Shown here piece after piece: positions 25,001 to 32,494 of a stretch of DNA of 36,200 nucleotides. The notes under the pieces were generated by a model. It saw nothing but the letters and a program-made list of their open reading frames with translations, made no database searches and was not told the DNA's origin. The stretch's first letter is position 1; every line of letters begins with the position of its first letter. This DNA is from CAIYEO01 sp037139575 (GTDB lineage Bacteria; Patescibacteriota; Saccharimonadia; Saccharimonadales; UBA4665). Position numbers and translations under genes: made by a program. The stretch covers positions 1-36,200 of the forward strand of contig JBAXGD010000003.1 in the NCBI GenBank assembly GCA_037139575.1, written 5' to 3'.

Positions 25001-25393
25001 GATAAGGTAATTATTGATCCTAGAAAAAGAACCGCAACTATTGTCGACTACAAGACAGGTAAGAGTTATCAGAAATGGAAGTCTGAAACCAAGCTCCATA
25101 ATTATGAACGTCAGCTTTATTTCTATAAATTACTACTCGAGAATTCAAGAACATATAAGAGATATAAAGTTACAGATGCATATCTTGAGTTTGTAGAGCC
25201 AGATAAAAATGGGAAGATAAATAGGCTTCATATAGTATTTGATGAAAATAAGCTTGAGGAAACCAACCTACTAATAAAATCCATCTATAAAAGGATTGTC
25301 GAATTGGACTTTCCAGATATTTCGAAATACCCAAAGACTTTAACTGGAATAAAAGCCTTTGAACAAGACCTAATCAAAGACATAAAAAAATAG
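22088..25393 (+). CDS. UvrD/PcrA-type helicase fused to a PD-(D/E)XK nuclease domain
   Basis: A 1101-residue superfamily 1A helicase with a C-terminal RecB-like nuclease, likely to process DNA ends or breaks in the manner of AddA or RecB. Seen: Q-motif LNAAQKEAV, Walker A GPGTGKT at 31-37, Walker B LLLDEFQDT with D320/E321, the motif III region DDDQAIFSFQGAN, the motif IV-like LNQNYRSTPS, SAHSVKGLEFDTVYI and LFYVAATRAKK. The nuclease residues are His883 (AVHKSLEWF), Asp972 (IDKVIID), Asp987 and Lys989 (VDYKTGK) and Gln/Tyr in YERQLYFYKLL, all present. A partner AddB-like subunit is not in the window. The stop codon lies inside a bidirectional terminator hairpin. Confidence 0.92.
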   Translation: MEEFKKSYLRLNAAQKEAVDNIDGPVLVVAGPGTGKTQLLTTRVANIMANTDTDPGQILCLTFTESGATNMKNRLNNLIGKESYKVNINTYHGFGNELIRDYHQYFPNYKVTRPADQLTLDKILRSILNDLPYSNPLKNEVFIRSIKKMISNAKRESLTPDNLLEKANENINYLKALQPVIDINLLTFDRMSKKTAPLFESILKDILTIKTENTELNSLIVGELESSIREFTSDKSTKALTAWKSKWLEKNNDNTFVLKGIEQNQKIVSLADIYSSYERELQKHGIYDYDDMINLTIGALEHNDDFRYNIQEKYQYLLLDEFQDTNGSQFRLIELLTNNPVFENRPNVMAVGDDDQAIFSFQGANYSHMVKFYKLYTDVLVITLNQNYRSTPSVVSLAKSISGQIQERLNLPGMDTKNLDANIRDITDSVVRYDFNDELNQLAFIADDIRKRLDAGLSAKDIAIIGRKHAQLMPIVPYLHKRNIKLRYDKRDNILDDPRISTLISMSRLVLALKKSRRSELNELWPEVLSADFFNIPTSIIWEISWDANDNRKLWKDLLIANEQTKNICLFFYRLSLISEDETLETMLDYLIGINELDLHESEGTKMKSKFYDFYFKDHNLETTTTEFWTLLQNLTALRQYLREYSSNQDSSLKLKDFTAFIEENVKSEIKLINNSPIIESDDSVYISSAHSVKGLEFDTVYIIDALESVWGSKSKDQSDKITAPPTMEALRSIGIVEDERIRLFYVAATRAKKNLVITSYDKTSNNRDTLKLKYLAEYEDDNQNIISPYLSERNKVVISPSVKTPTIEESISYWQARHIEGMKDVKLKDMLSDRLTNFKLSPTNLNKFTNVEREGPEAFFLDSLLRFPKAKAAIAEYGTAVHKSLEWFYKDMDSEKIKPTLERLLLIFDEQLESKDIAEQEKELLKKRGIEALKIYYEQAELDNANMVLPEVPFANENVHLDDAHIAGNIDKVIIDPRKRTATIVDYKTGKSYQKWKSETKLHNYERQLYFYKLLLENSRTYKRYKVTDAYLEFVEPDKNGKINRLHIVFDENKLEETNLLIKSIYKRIVELDFPDISKYPKTLTGIKAFEQDLIKDIKK

Positions 25394-25419
25394 CACCTCT
25401 TTCAAAAAGAAGTGCTATT
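25389..25419. terminator. Bidirectional rho-independent terminator
   Basis: AATAGCAC (25389-25396) pairs with GTGCTATT (25412-25419), extended by four or five pairs after one mismatch. T-rich tracts follow on both strands (TTTTT at 25424-25428 on plus; the A-run 25384-25390 read on minus). It serves both the helicase and the aquaporin genes. Confidence 0.85.
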
Positions 25420-25438
25420 AAAATTTTTGTAATTTATA

Positions 25439-26113
25439 TTATTTTTTGCTCTTGGTTTTCTTGCTAGAGTTGATTTTATCAACATAGAGCAAGCTGTAAA
25501 GATTAATGGCTATAACACCACCAACTACTGGAGCTAGAGTGTATACTACCCAGCTAAATGAATTAACGCCTAGAGCAACTGCAGGGTTGATTAGAGCGTT
25601 TGAAGCGCTTGATGCGACAACAATACCAACTGCGTATGCAGCACCGCCTACAGTAGCTGCTACTGGAGCACTAAACTTTTTATAGGCTGTTGCAGAAACG
25701 ATTAGTACGAATACGAATGTTCCGATAGCTTCAGCTACAAATGCTCGAGTTGAGTAATGAGCAGCAGAGTTAGGGATCTTATTATTAATTAAGTAGATGA
25801 ATAGTGCGTATGAAGCATATGCACCAACGAATTGCATAACAACGTTTAGGAGTAATTCGACAGTTTTTATTTTTTTAACCGTCCAAAGTGCTACTGAAAG
25901 CGCTGGGTTGAACTGTGGAATCCATTTACTACCAGTCTCTTTTTCTTCATAGTTAGCGAACAGTATTAGTCCTGCATAAGCAAGTCCAATGCCTAGCGCT
26001 ATAAAGTAAGATATACCAATTGCTGAGCTTTTCACTGACAAGAATACGAGCGTAAGTAACGCAGTACCTAGTAGTTCTGTAAGCAACATCGCATACAATT
26101 TTTTATTAACCAT
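25439..26113 (-). CDS. MIP-family channel (aquaporin-like)
   Basis: A 224-residue six-helix channel for water, glycerol or another small neutral solute. Seen: two NPA boxes, QFNPALSVALW (NPA 69-71) and LINPAVALG (NPA 176-178), with the inverted-repeat layout of MIP proteins. The residue after the second NPA is Val179 where nearly all aquaporins have the Arg of the ar/R selectivity filter. The loop before the first NPA is longer and more charged than usual (EEKETGSKWIP). The C-terminus is Lys/Ser-rich. Selectivity therefore cannot be assumed. GGAGGG precedes the start, with a full promoter at 26147-26176. Downstream lies a shared terminator. Confidence 0.87.
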   Translation of the reverse strand: MVNKKLYAMLLTELLGTALLTLVFLSVKSSAIGISYFIALGIGLAYAGLILFANYEEKETGSKWIPQFNPALSVALWTVKKIKTVELLLNVVMQFVGAYASYALFIYLINNKIPNSAAHYSTRAFVAEAIGTFVFVLIVSATAYKKFSAPVAATVGGAAYAVGIVVASSASNALINPAVALGVNSFSWVVYTLAPVVGGVIAINLYSLLYVDKINSSKKTKSKK

Positions 26114-26146
26114 TATTACCCTCCGGAAAAATTAATTTATGGAGAA

Positions 26147-26176
26147 ATATTAGCATATACATCTAGAACATGTAAA
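26147..26176 (-). promoter_or_regulatory. Promoter for the aquaporin-like gene
   Basis: The minus strand reads TTTACA (26171-26176), an 18-base spacer ending in TGC, then TAATAT (26147-26152). The leader is about 25-30 bases and carries CCGGAGGG. Confidence 0.65.
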
Positions 26177-26207
26177 GCAGTTATGCACAACGTATAGGGG
26201 TGGTTAT

Positions 26208-27302
26208 TTATTTTACGTCTGGAGTTCTTGCGATAAGTCTCAATGTTCCATCTGTCAAAGTCATGGCTGCCATTACAGTGAACGATACTGCAGCTACGGT
26301 AAATTTATACCGATCATCTGAATTAGAAAAAGTTTTGTTTGCTACTTCCTGAATATGCCATAGATCAAGACTAAAAGCCTTCAAGTTATTATTTGTCTTA
26401 GTGTCAAACTCATCAGTGTGAAGAGTGGTATTAGGCTCATTATTTATTACAATGAAAGCTGTATTATCATTGCTACCAAGTTTTGGAGCGCCTTCAGGAT
26501 TTTCACTCTCAACAAGTCCGAGCATATCTTGCTTACTTGGAATATATGAATCTTTCACAGATGCTAGTTTTTTACCCTGTTCGTAGACCTGGTCAATAAG
26601 CGCCTCGTTAACGGCATCTCGTCCATAGACTGCTGATATTAATTCAATAGTTACTTTCATCGCAGCTTCTGATCTTTTATCATCTGCAAAAATATCTAAA
26701 ATATCCTTAGCGCCATCAACTGCACCGCAACCAGTCGCAGATTCTGTTGCATTTAATCCCTGGTGATTGCCAGGTTTGAAGCCGAGCTTATATGCAATGC
26801 CTGATTCAATCTTGAAATCTTGCGCCAAGTCAGCATCGGATAAATCCGTTTCTGACATTGCTAGTCTTCTAGATATTCCGAAACCTATAGTTCCAGCAGG
26901 GAATTGAGGTCCAAGCTGTCGACTGAAGCTGGTGGCGCTATCACTGTTGTAACCGGCAATTTGTCCAGCATGTATGCATCTCACAGCCGCTTCCTTAGGT
27001 GTTGCGACAAATGATACGCTCAAAAGTTCTTTTGCCCTATCAAGATCACTTAATCTAATGTCAGTTTCAGTACCAGTTTCATTTAATCTATCTGCAAGTG
27101 AATAATGCCCGCTCCAGATATTTCTCCCAGAAACATCTTTTGCAACTTCGTCAATAATACCTAAATCTGTAACTTTGGCTCCCAAATATGAGATTTCGCC
27201 TAGTCGACTTTCAATATCCTTAAGTGAATTAGTTTTTATACTTGTAGCTTTTTCAGTGTTACTTGAACTAGAAATAGCTGTCATAAATTCTTTAGAATTC
27301 AT
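26208..27302 (-). CDS. Putative cadmium-type carbonic anhydrase-like protein
   Basis: A 364-residue soluble protein with no signal peptide. It has only two Cys, Cys109 (VRCIHAGQIAGY) and Cys192 (ATGCGAVDGAKDIL), plus His180 (PGNHQGLN) between them. A Cys-His-Cys set with a GCGA(V/I)D motif resembles the metal site of the cadmium-containing carbonic anhydrase family, members of which I recall being annotated in Saccharibacteria. PQFPAGTIGFGISRRLA could be the preceding conserved loop. The assignment is from memory of motifs and needs a profile search. If right, it would interconvert CO2 and bicarbonate. It is upstream of the aquaporin gene on the same strand, but that gene has its own promoter. 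Confidence 0.55.
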   Translation of the reverse strand: MNSKEFMTAISSSSNTEKATSIKTNSLKDIESRLGEISYLGAKVTDLGIIDEVAKDVSGRNIWSGHYSLADRLNETGTETDIRLSDLDRAKELLSVSFVATPKEAAVRCIHAGQIAGYNSDSATSFSRQLGPQFPAGTIGFGISRRLAMSETDLSDADLAQDFKIESGIAYKLGFKPGNHQGLNATESATGCGAVDGAKDILDIFADDKRSEAAMKVTIELISAVYGRDAVNEALIDQVYEQGKKLASVKDSYIPSKQDMLGLVESENPEGAPKLGSNDNTAFIVINNEPNTTLHTDEFDTKTNNNLKAFSLDLWHIQEVANKTFSNSDDRYKFTVAAVSFTVMAAMTLTDGTLRLIARTPDVK

Positions 27303-27317
27303 AATCTTTATGCTCCG

Positions 27318-27323
27318 ATTATA
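27318..27323 (-). promoter_or_regulatory. -10 box (TATAAT) for the carbonic anhydrase-like gene
   Basis: TATAAT on the minus strand lies 15 bases before the ATG at 27302. A CGGAG touches the box and would not be transcribed, so the leader is only about eight bases and lacks a ribosome site. Confidence 0.45.
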
Positions 27324-27407
27324 TTATTTAATGAAATTAATATTTCATTTTAAATCTAAGGTATGAATAAATCAATGAGTTTTTTAATTACTACATATAT
27401 AGTGTTA

Positions 27408-27421
27408 GTGAGATATATCAC
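27408..27421. promoter_or_regulatory. CRP/FNR-like dyad GTGA-N6-TCAC
   Basis: GTGA (27408-27411), six bases, TCAC (27418-27421), flanked by outer TGT and ACA. This has the shape of CRP/FNR-family operators and lies 35 bases before the preferred start of the next gene. No such regulator is in the window, and a chance match is possible. Confidence 0.3.
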
Positions 27422-27455
27422 AGACACCATATGTAGCATGGAGGATACTGAAATT

Positions 27456-27803
27456 ATGTATAGGGAAATTATAAATCCAAGTGAACAAACAAATAATAAT
27501 AATTCAAAAGTAGTTATACTTGAGAGAGTAGCTGATTTTTTCTACAAAAATAATGATATCGGTAAAAGTTACACTGAACCATATGCCGCCATAATTGATT
27601 TTGACCCATACCTAGCTCTCGAAATATTAAAACTTGGTGAGGATATGCCAATATCCAGAGATGCTTATGCAAAAGGCGTAGCCGATGGTGTAGCTGCAAT
27701 AATTGAAATGTTCACAAAGCAAGATACTAGTAAAATGATCCCTGTACAAAAAGCACTAGGAACGACAGCATTAATGCCCAAAGACAATCAAGAGAGCAAT
27801 TAG
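27456..27803 (+). CDS. Hypothetical protein, 115 residues
   Basis: Not recognised. I prefer ATG 27456 because GGAGGA at 27440-27445 lies ten bases before it. The in-frame ATG at 27363 would add 31 residues but has no ribosome site and would place the dyad inside the gene. The product is soluble, has an Asn-rich early segment (EQTNNNNSKV) and helical-looking parts around LERVADFFYKNND and KGVADGVAAIIEMFTKQ. It converges on atpC with only six bases between the stop codons and no visible terminator. No motif suggests a function. Confidence 0.55.
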   Translation: MYREIINPSEQTNNNNSKVVILERVADFFYKNNDIGKSYTEPYAAIIDFDPYLALEILKLGEDMPISRDAYAKGVADGVAAIIEMFTKQDTSKMIPVQKALGTTALMPKDNQESN

Positions 27804-27809
27804 TATTCT

Positions 27810-28235
27810 TTAACTTCTGCTTCTTCGCTTCAACTGAGCTACTTGTAGCCTAATACTATTTCTGTCTACTAGCTTCTGAGCGTTCTCAAGACTAATTTCG
27901 TCCTTTGATTCACTCTTCATTTTCATAGCTAGATCAAGTGCTTTCTTAGCTTCAGTCTCATTAATATCATTAGAGTTATCTGCTTCATCTACTATAACTC
28001 TAATATTATTGCTAGCAACCTCTATAACTCCACCAAATGTGGCAAAGTGCTCCATCTGGTAATCGGTATCTTTTGGATTCTTTCTTATAGATATAATGCC
28101 CGAAGTAGCTGCCGAAATGAGAGGCATATGGTCAGTAAGTACGCCAATTTGACCTGTCATTGTAGGCAATACTACTTCGTGGACATCTCCATCGAACTTA
28201 ACCCCAGATAGTGTTACTAGCTTTAAGTGGATCAT
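27810..28235 (-). CDS. atpC: ATP synthase epsilon subunit
   Basis: A 141-residue subunit of the F1 central stalk. Seen: HLKLVTLSGVKFDGDVHEVVLPT followed by GQIGVLTDHMPLIS (each part typical of the N-terminal beta-sandwich), then FATFGGVIEVASNNIRVIVDEAD and a C-terminal helical pair rich in Lys/Arg/Glu. In this family the C-terminal helices can inhibit ATP hydrolysis. The last gene of the operon. Its start overlaps the atpD stop by one base. No terminator is visible before the convergent gene at 27803. Confidence 0.92.
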   Translation of the reverse strand: MIHLKLVTLSGVKFDGDVHEVVLPTMTGQIGVLTDHMPLISAATSGIISIRKNPKDTDYQMEHFATFGGVIEVASNNIRVIVDEADNSNDINETEAKKALDLAMKMKSESKDEISLENAQKLVDRNSIRLQVAQLKRRSRS

Positions 28236-29632
28236 TATTTCTTAATTTCTTCCTTTACTTCAGAAATTGGACCCTTCATATAGAATGCACTTTCTGGAAC
28301 GCTATCGTGTTTACCATCAAGAATTTCACGGAATCCAGCAATAGTATCCTTAAGCGATACGTACTTTCCTGGTTTTCCAATGAATACTTCTGCAACGTGG
28401 AAAGGTTGAGTTAAGAATCTCTGAATCTTTCGAGCACGAGCTACAGTAAGCTTATCTTCTTCAGACAGTTCTTCCATTCCAAGGATTGCAATAATATCTT
28501 GAAGATCTTTGTATCTTTGAAGAATCTTTTGAACTTCACGAGCTACGTTATAGTGGTCATCGCCAACAATTTCTGGATCAAGTATAGTTGAACTAGAGTC
28601 AAGGGGATCAACAGCAGGGTATAGACCTAGTTCTGTTAAGGCACGAGATAGTACAATTGTTGAATCCAAGTGAGCAAAAGTTGTTGCTGGCGCTGGATCG
28701 GTTAAGTCATCTGCAGGTACATATACTGCCTGTACTGATGTAATAGAGCCGGTCTTAGTTGAAGTAATTCTTTCCTGTAAGCTACCCATTTCTTGAGCTA
28801 AGTTAGGCTGGTAACCTACTGCCGACGGTAATCTTCCAAGTAGAGCAGACACTTCTGCACCAGCTTGGGTATATCGGAAGATATTATCTACGAAGAGCAG
28901 TACGTCGTCTCCCTTATCTCGAAAGCCTTCAGCGATAGTTAGTCCAGATAAAGCAACTCTTAGACGAGCTCCAGGAGGTTCATTCATCTGGCCAAAGACC
29001 AAAGAAGTCTTATCTAGTACGCCAGATTCTTCCATTTCGTAATAAAGGTCGTTTCCTTCACGAGTTCTCTCACCAACACCTGCGAATACAGAATATCCAC
29101 TATGGTACTTAGCAATGTTGTTAATTAGCTCAGTAATAAGAACTGTTTTACCAACACCAGCACCGCCGAATAGTCCAACTTTACCACCCTTAGTAATTGG
29201 ACAGATAAGGTCAATAACCTTAATTCCAGTTTCTAGAATTTCTACACCGCCAGACTGTTCTGTAAATGCAGGTGGTTCTTTGTGGATTTCGGAAAAGTTT
29301 TTGAAGTTATTGCTCTTGCCGTCAATTGGTTCTCCAATAACATTGAACATTCTTCCAAGAGTCTCCTTGCCAATAGGAACACTAATTGCCTTTCCACTGT
29401 CAATAACTTCAGTTCCTCGTTCCAGTCCATCAGTTGATCCTAATGAGATAGCTCTTACAGAAGACTCGCTCAAATGCTGGGCAACTTCTAGGACTATATT
29501 CTTACCATCTTTGCCAGTAACATTCAGAGCGTTATTAATCTTAGGTAATTTACCTTCTCCAAATTCAACGTCTACAACCACACCAACGATTTGACTGATT
29601 GATCCGTTTTTAGTTTTTATAGTACTTTCCAT
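28235..29632 (-). CDS. atpD: ATP synthase beta subunit
   Basis: The 465-residue catalytic subunit of F1. Seen: N-terminal barrel (SQIVGVVVDVEFGEGKLPKI in part), P-loop GGAGVGKTVLITELI, the catalytic-Glu region GVGERTREGNDLYYEM, Walker B LLFVDNIFRYTQAGAEVS, and SALLGRLPSAVGYQPNL. All catalytic residues appear intact. Two adjacent ATGs (29635 and 29632) follow AGGAGG; I use the second because the first would leave almost no spacing. The first merely adds one Met. Length is normal (about 460-480). Five bases separate the longer start from the atpG stop. Confidence 0.96.
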   Translation of the reverse strand: MESTIKTKNGSISQIVGVVVDVEFGEGKLPKINNALNVTGKDGKNIVLEVAQHLSESSVRAISLGSTDGLERGTEVIDSGKAISVPIGKETLGRMFNVIGEPIDGKSNNFKNFSEIHKEPPAFTEQSGGVEILETGIKVIDLICPITKGGKVGLFGGAGVGKTVLITELINNIAKYHSGYSVFAGVGERTREGNDLYYEMEESGVLDKTSLVFGQMNEPPGARLRVALSGLTIAEGFRDKGDDVLLFVDNIFRYTQAGAEVSALLGRLPSAVGYQPNLAQEMGSLQERITSTKTGSITSVQAVYVPADDLTDPAPATTFAHLDSTIVLSRALTELGLYPAVDPLDSSSTILDPEIVGDDHYNVAREVQKILQRYKDLQDIIAILGMEELSEEDKLTVARARKIQRFLTQPFHVAEVFIGKPGKYVSLKDTIAGFREILDGKHDSVPESAFYMKGPISEVKEEIKK

Positions 29633-29640
29633 CATTCCTC

Positions 29641-30516
29641 CTAATCCTTTAATGCCTCAACACCACCAGATATTTCGGCTAATTCTCTGGTAATCCCGGC
29701 TTGTCGGGCGGTGTTAAATGCTAATGTTAAATCGCCAATTATATCGTTCGCGTTATCGCTTGCGTTCTTCATAGCCATCATTCTCATCGAATGTTCACTA
29801 GCTAAGCTCTCAAGCAAACACTGCCATAATTGTACTTCCAATAATCTCTCGGCAATACTATCGACTACACCTTCAACGGAAGGTTCGAAGTTGGTAAATT
29901 CATACTTATAATCTAGGTTCTCGGTAGATTGATCTCTATTTGCAGGTAATAGGCTTAATGAAGATGCTTCTTGCACTAGATTAGATTTATACTTCGTGTA
30001 CACAATAACAATCTCATCAACTTTTTTCTCTCTGTACTGAGCAAGAATAGTATTAAGTATTGGTCTAATGTCGTTTGGAGTCGGATTGTCTCCGAAAGCA
30101 GGATATACAGAAAACAGTTCCACTCCAGAAAGTCTTCTAACAAACTGGGCTCCTTTTTTACCAATAGTAATGACTTTTGAATCAATCCTCTTTTTACTAT
30201 CTTCCAAGATTGATTTACCAAGAATCTTAAGACTATTAGCATTATATGCTCCTGCTAGACCACTATTACTGGTAATAGAGACGTAGAGCTTATTCTCGAT
30301 TTTACGCTTCTCGAATAGAGGGTGTTCATCGACTTCTTTGATCGAAGACAAGCGAGCGAGAAGAGAATAGGCGAGTTCCTGATATTCACGACTCTTTTTG
30401 GCGTTTTCCTGAGCACGACGCATCTTACTAGCAGATACGAGCTCCATAGCCTTGGTAATCTGCTTAGTATTTTTAACTGATGATATTCGCCTTTTTAGGG
30501 CTATCGTACTTGCCAT
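29641..30516 (-). CDS. atpG: ATP synthase gamma subunit
   Basis: The 291-residue rotor shaft of F1. Seen: the N-terminal helix LKRRISSVKNTKQITKAMEL with VSASKMRRAQ, the Rossmann-like centre (LYVSITSNSGLAGAYNANSL, KVITIGKKGAQF), and the C-terminal helix SEHSMRMMAMKNASDNANDI followed by LTLAFNTARQAGITRELAEI. Length is normal (about 285-295). The ATG overlaps the atpA stop as TAATG, implying coupled translation. Confidence 0.95.
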   Translation of the reverse strand: MASTIALKRRISSVKNTKQITKAMELVSASKMRRAQENAKKSREYQELAYSLLARLSSIKEVDEHPLFEKRKIENKLYVSITSNSGLAGAYNANSLKILGKSILEDSKKRIDSKVITIGKKGAQFVRRLSGVELFSVYPAFGDNPTPNDIRPILNTILAQYREKKVDEIVIVYTKYKSNLVQEASSLSLLPANRDQSTENLDYKYEFTNFEPSVEGVVDSIAERLLEVQLWQCLLESLASEHSMRMMAMKNASDNANDIIGDLTLAFNTARQAGITRELAEISGGVEALKD

Positions 30517-32069
30517 TAATCTTTACTCACAGCTCCTTCAGTAGTCTTGTATCCTGAAGCAACTTTTTCAGCTGCATCCTTAATCTTTTTAATTAGAGCT
30601 TCTTCTGGTTCTTTACCATCTTCGAGAGCTTTTATAACATCTGGATGATTCTTCTTAATGTCTCTAAGCAGACTGTCTTCAGCCGCCTTGATCTTATCTA
30701 CAGGGATCTTATCAAATATGCCTTCAGTTGCAGCTAGAAGCGCACTATACATTTCCCAAATAGCTTGAGGAGAATATTGAGACTGCTTCAAAAGCTCTGT
30801 AAGTCTTTGACCTCTTTCAATTCGTTGTCGAGTATCGGCATCAAGATCAGTTGAGAATTGTGCAAATGCTGCAAGCTCCCTAAACTGAGCAAGATCAATA
30901 CGAAGTGACTTAGCCACAGATTTAACAGCCTTAGTTTGAGCAGCTCCACCAACACGGGATACAGATAAACCTACAGAAATAGCTGGTCGAATACCTTGGT
31001 AGAAAAGGTTAGTTTCCATGAATATCTGACCATCGGTAATCGAAATAACATTTGTTGGAATGTATGCCGAGATATCTCCAGCTTGAGTTTCAATAATAGG
31101 AAGAGCAGTAAGACTTCCAGCACCAAGTTTATCGCTTAATTTAGCGGCTCTTTCGAGTAATCTTGAGTGAAGATAGAATACGTCTCCAGGATAAGCTTCG
31201 CGGCCTGGTGGGCGTCTTAAGAGCAAACTCATTTGACGATAAGCAACAGCGTGCTTTGAAAGATCATCATAAATTATAAGGGCATGCTTTTTATTGTCTC
31301 TGAAGTATTCACCCATCGCACAACCCGAGTAAGGTGCAAGATACTGTAATGCTGCAGAATCAGAAGGGCTAGTTGCAACAACAATGGTCTGATCCATTAC
31401 GCCTTCACGCTTTAATCTTTCTACTAAACGAGCAACTTTACTCATCTTCTGGCCGATTGCTACATAGATGTTAATAACGCCAGTCTTCTGACGATGCTGG
31501 TTAATCATGGTATCGATAGCAATTGCTGTCTTACCTGTTTGACGGTCTCCAATAATAAGCTCTCTTTGACCTCGTCCGATAGGCACCATAGCATCAATAG
31601 CTGTAATACCAGTCATTAAAGGTTCGTTAACGCTTTTTCTATCCAGTACACCAGGAGCAGTTTGTTCAACTTTAGCAGTTAGTTTTGCGTTAATTGGAGC
31701 TCCGCCATCGATTGGATTACCGAGTGGATCAACAACACGACCAACAAGTTCTGGACCAACTGGAACTTCCATAACCTTACCGGTTAGTCGAACCTTAGCA
31801 CCGGCCTTAACAGATGAATCGTTACCTAAAATTACAGCACCTATTTCATCCTCTCCTAGGTTGAAGGCAAAAGCTGTTAGTTTTGAGCTATTCTCACCAT
31901 CGATTTCAATAATTTCGTTATAGCCACAATTACGTAGTCCATAAATCCAGGCGATACCATCACCAACTCGGGTTACGACTCCAACTTTCTCAATTTCAGG
32001 TCGAGCCTTTAATTCTTCAATTGCAGCTCTTATGTCCTGTGATAGTTCTTTTATAGATAATTCGCTCAA
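30516..32069 (-). CDS. atpA: ATP synthase alpha subunit
   Basis: The 517-residue non-catalytic nucleotide-binding subunit of F1. Seen: the N-terminal barrel (GVVTRVGDGIAWIYGLRNC), P-loop GDRQTGKTAIAIDTMINQ, ALIIYDDLSKHAVAYRQMSL, and the arginine-finger region with SVGLSVSRVGGAAQ. The C-terminal tail (EKVASGYKTTEGAVSKD) runs slightly beyond the usual end. The gene follows atpH after 24 bases. Conserved residues are intact. Confidence 0.96.
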   Translation of the reverse strand: MSELSIKELSQDIRAAIEELKARPEIEKVGVVTRVGDGIAWIYGLRNCGYNEIIEIDGENSSKLTAFAFNLGEDEIGAVILGNDSSVKAGAKVRLTGKVMEVPVGPELVGRVVDPLGNPIDGGAPINAKLTAKVEQTAPGVLDRKSVNEPLMTGITAIDAMVPIGRGQRELIIGDRQTGKTAIAIDTMINQHRQKTGVINIYVAIGQKMSKVARLVERLKREGVMDQTIVVATSPSDSAALQYLAPYSGCAMGEYFRDNKKHALIIYDDLSKHAVAYRQMSLLLRRPPGREAYPGDVFYLHSRLLERAAKLSDKLGAGSLTALPIIETQAGDISAYIPTNVISITDGQIFMETNLFYQGIRPAISVGLSVSRVGGAAQTKAVKSVAKSLRIDLAQFRELAAFAQFSTDLDADTRQRIERGQRLTELLKQSQYSPQAIWEMYSALLAATEGIFDKIPVDKIKAAEDSLLRDIKKNHPDVIKALEDGKEPEEALIKKIKDAAEKVASGYKTTEGAVSKD

Positions 32070-32093
32070 AACTTTATTCCTTTCCTTGTATCT

Positions 32094-32489
32094 CTACGAT
32101 AGGGTTAACTGTTTAAATTTACTTAATTTGCTCAGCATACTTAGGTCCATTTGGTAATTTGCAGTACTAATTTTGAGTCCACCAACTAGTTTAGGATCAA
32201 TTTCATATAACAGGGTAATGCTCTTAGCTTCAGGATATACTTTTTTGAGCTCTGTCTTAATGTCTTCTTCGGTACTTTTGGTGACTTTGAATGCTGAAAC
32301 TACAGTAGCCTCAACTCTTCCACTTATCGCCCAATCTTCCTGAACAGATCTTAGAAGTGAAGATAGCTCGCCAGTTCGACCGTTATCCAGTAGATATGCA
32401 GCAATTTCTCTAGGAAGGTCCTTAGATTGACCACCATCGATGGTTTTCTTCGAAATAATGCTGGATAGACTAGAGATAGAGGTTTTCAT
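32094..32489 (-). CDS. atpH: ATP synthase delta subunit, short form
   Basis: A 131-residue subunit, versus about 175-180 in most bacteria. The C-terminal part is recognisable: ISGRVEATVVSAFKVTKSTE, then EIDPKLVGGLKI, the motif that pairs with the b subunit. The N-terminal helical bundle that binds the top of F1 is shortened (SSIISKKTIDGGQSKDLPRE), by about 45 residues in total. The position between atpF and atpA confirms identity. Whether the peripheral stalk is remodelled or the missing part is supplied elsewhere is unknown. Confidence 0.88.
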   Translation of the reverse strand: MKTSISSLSSIISKKTIDGGQSKDLPREIAAYLLDNGRTGELSSLLRSVQEDWAISGRVEATVVSAFKVTKSTEEDIKTELKKVYPEAKSITLLYEIDPKLVGGLKISTANYQMDLSMLSKLSKFKQLTLS

Positions 32490-32494
32490 GCTTT

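Noticed and set aside
29115..29594. 159-residue plus-strand frame inside atpD
   Set aside because: It is antisense to the strongly conserved beta subunit; such long shadow frames arise from codon bias.
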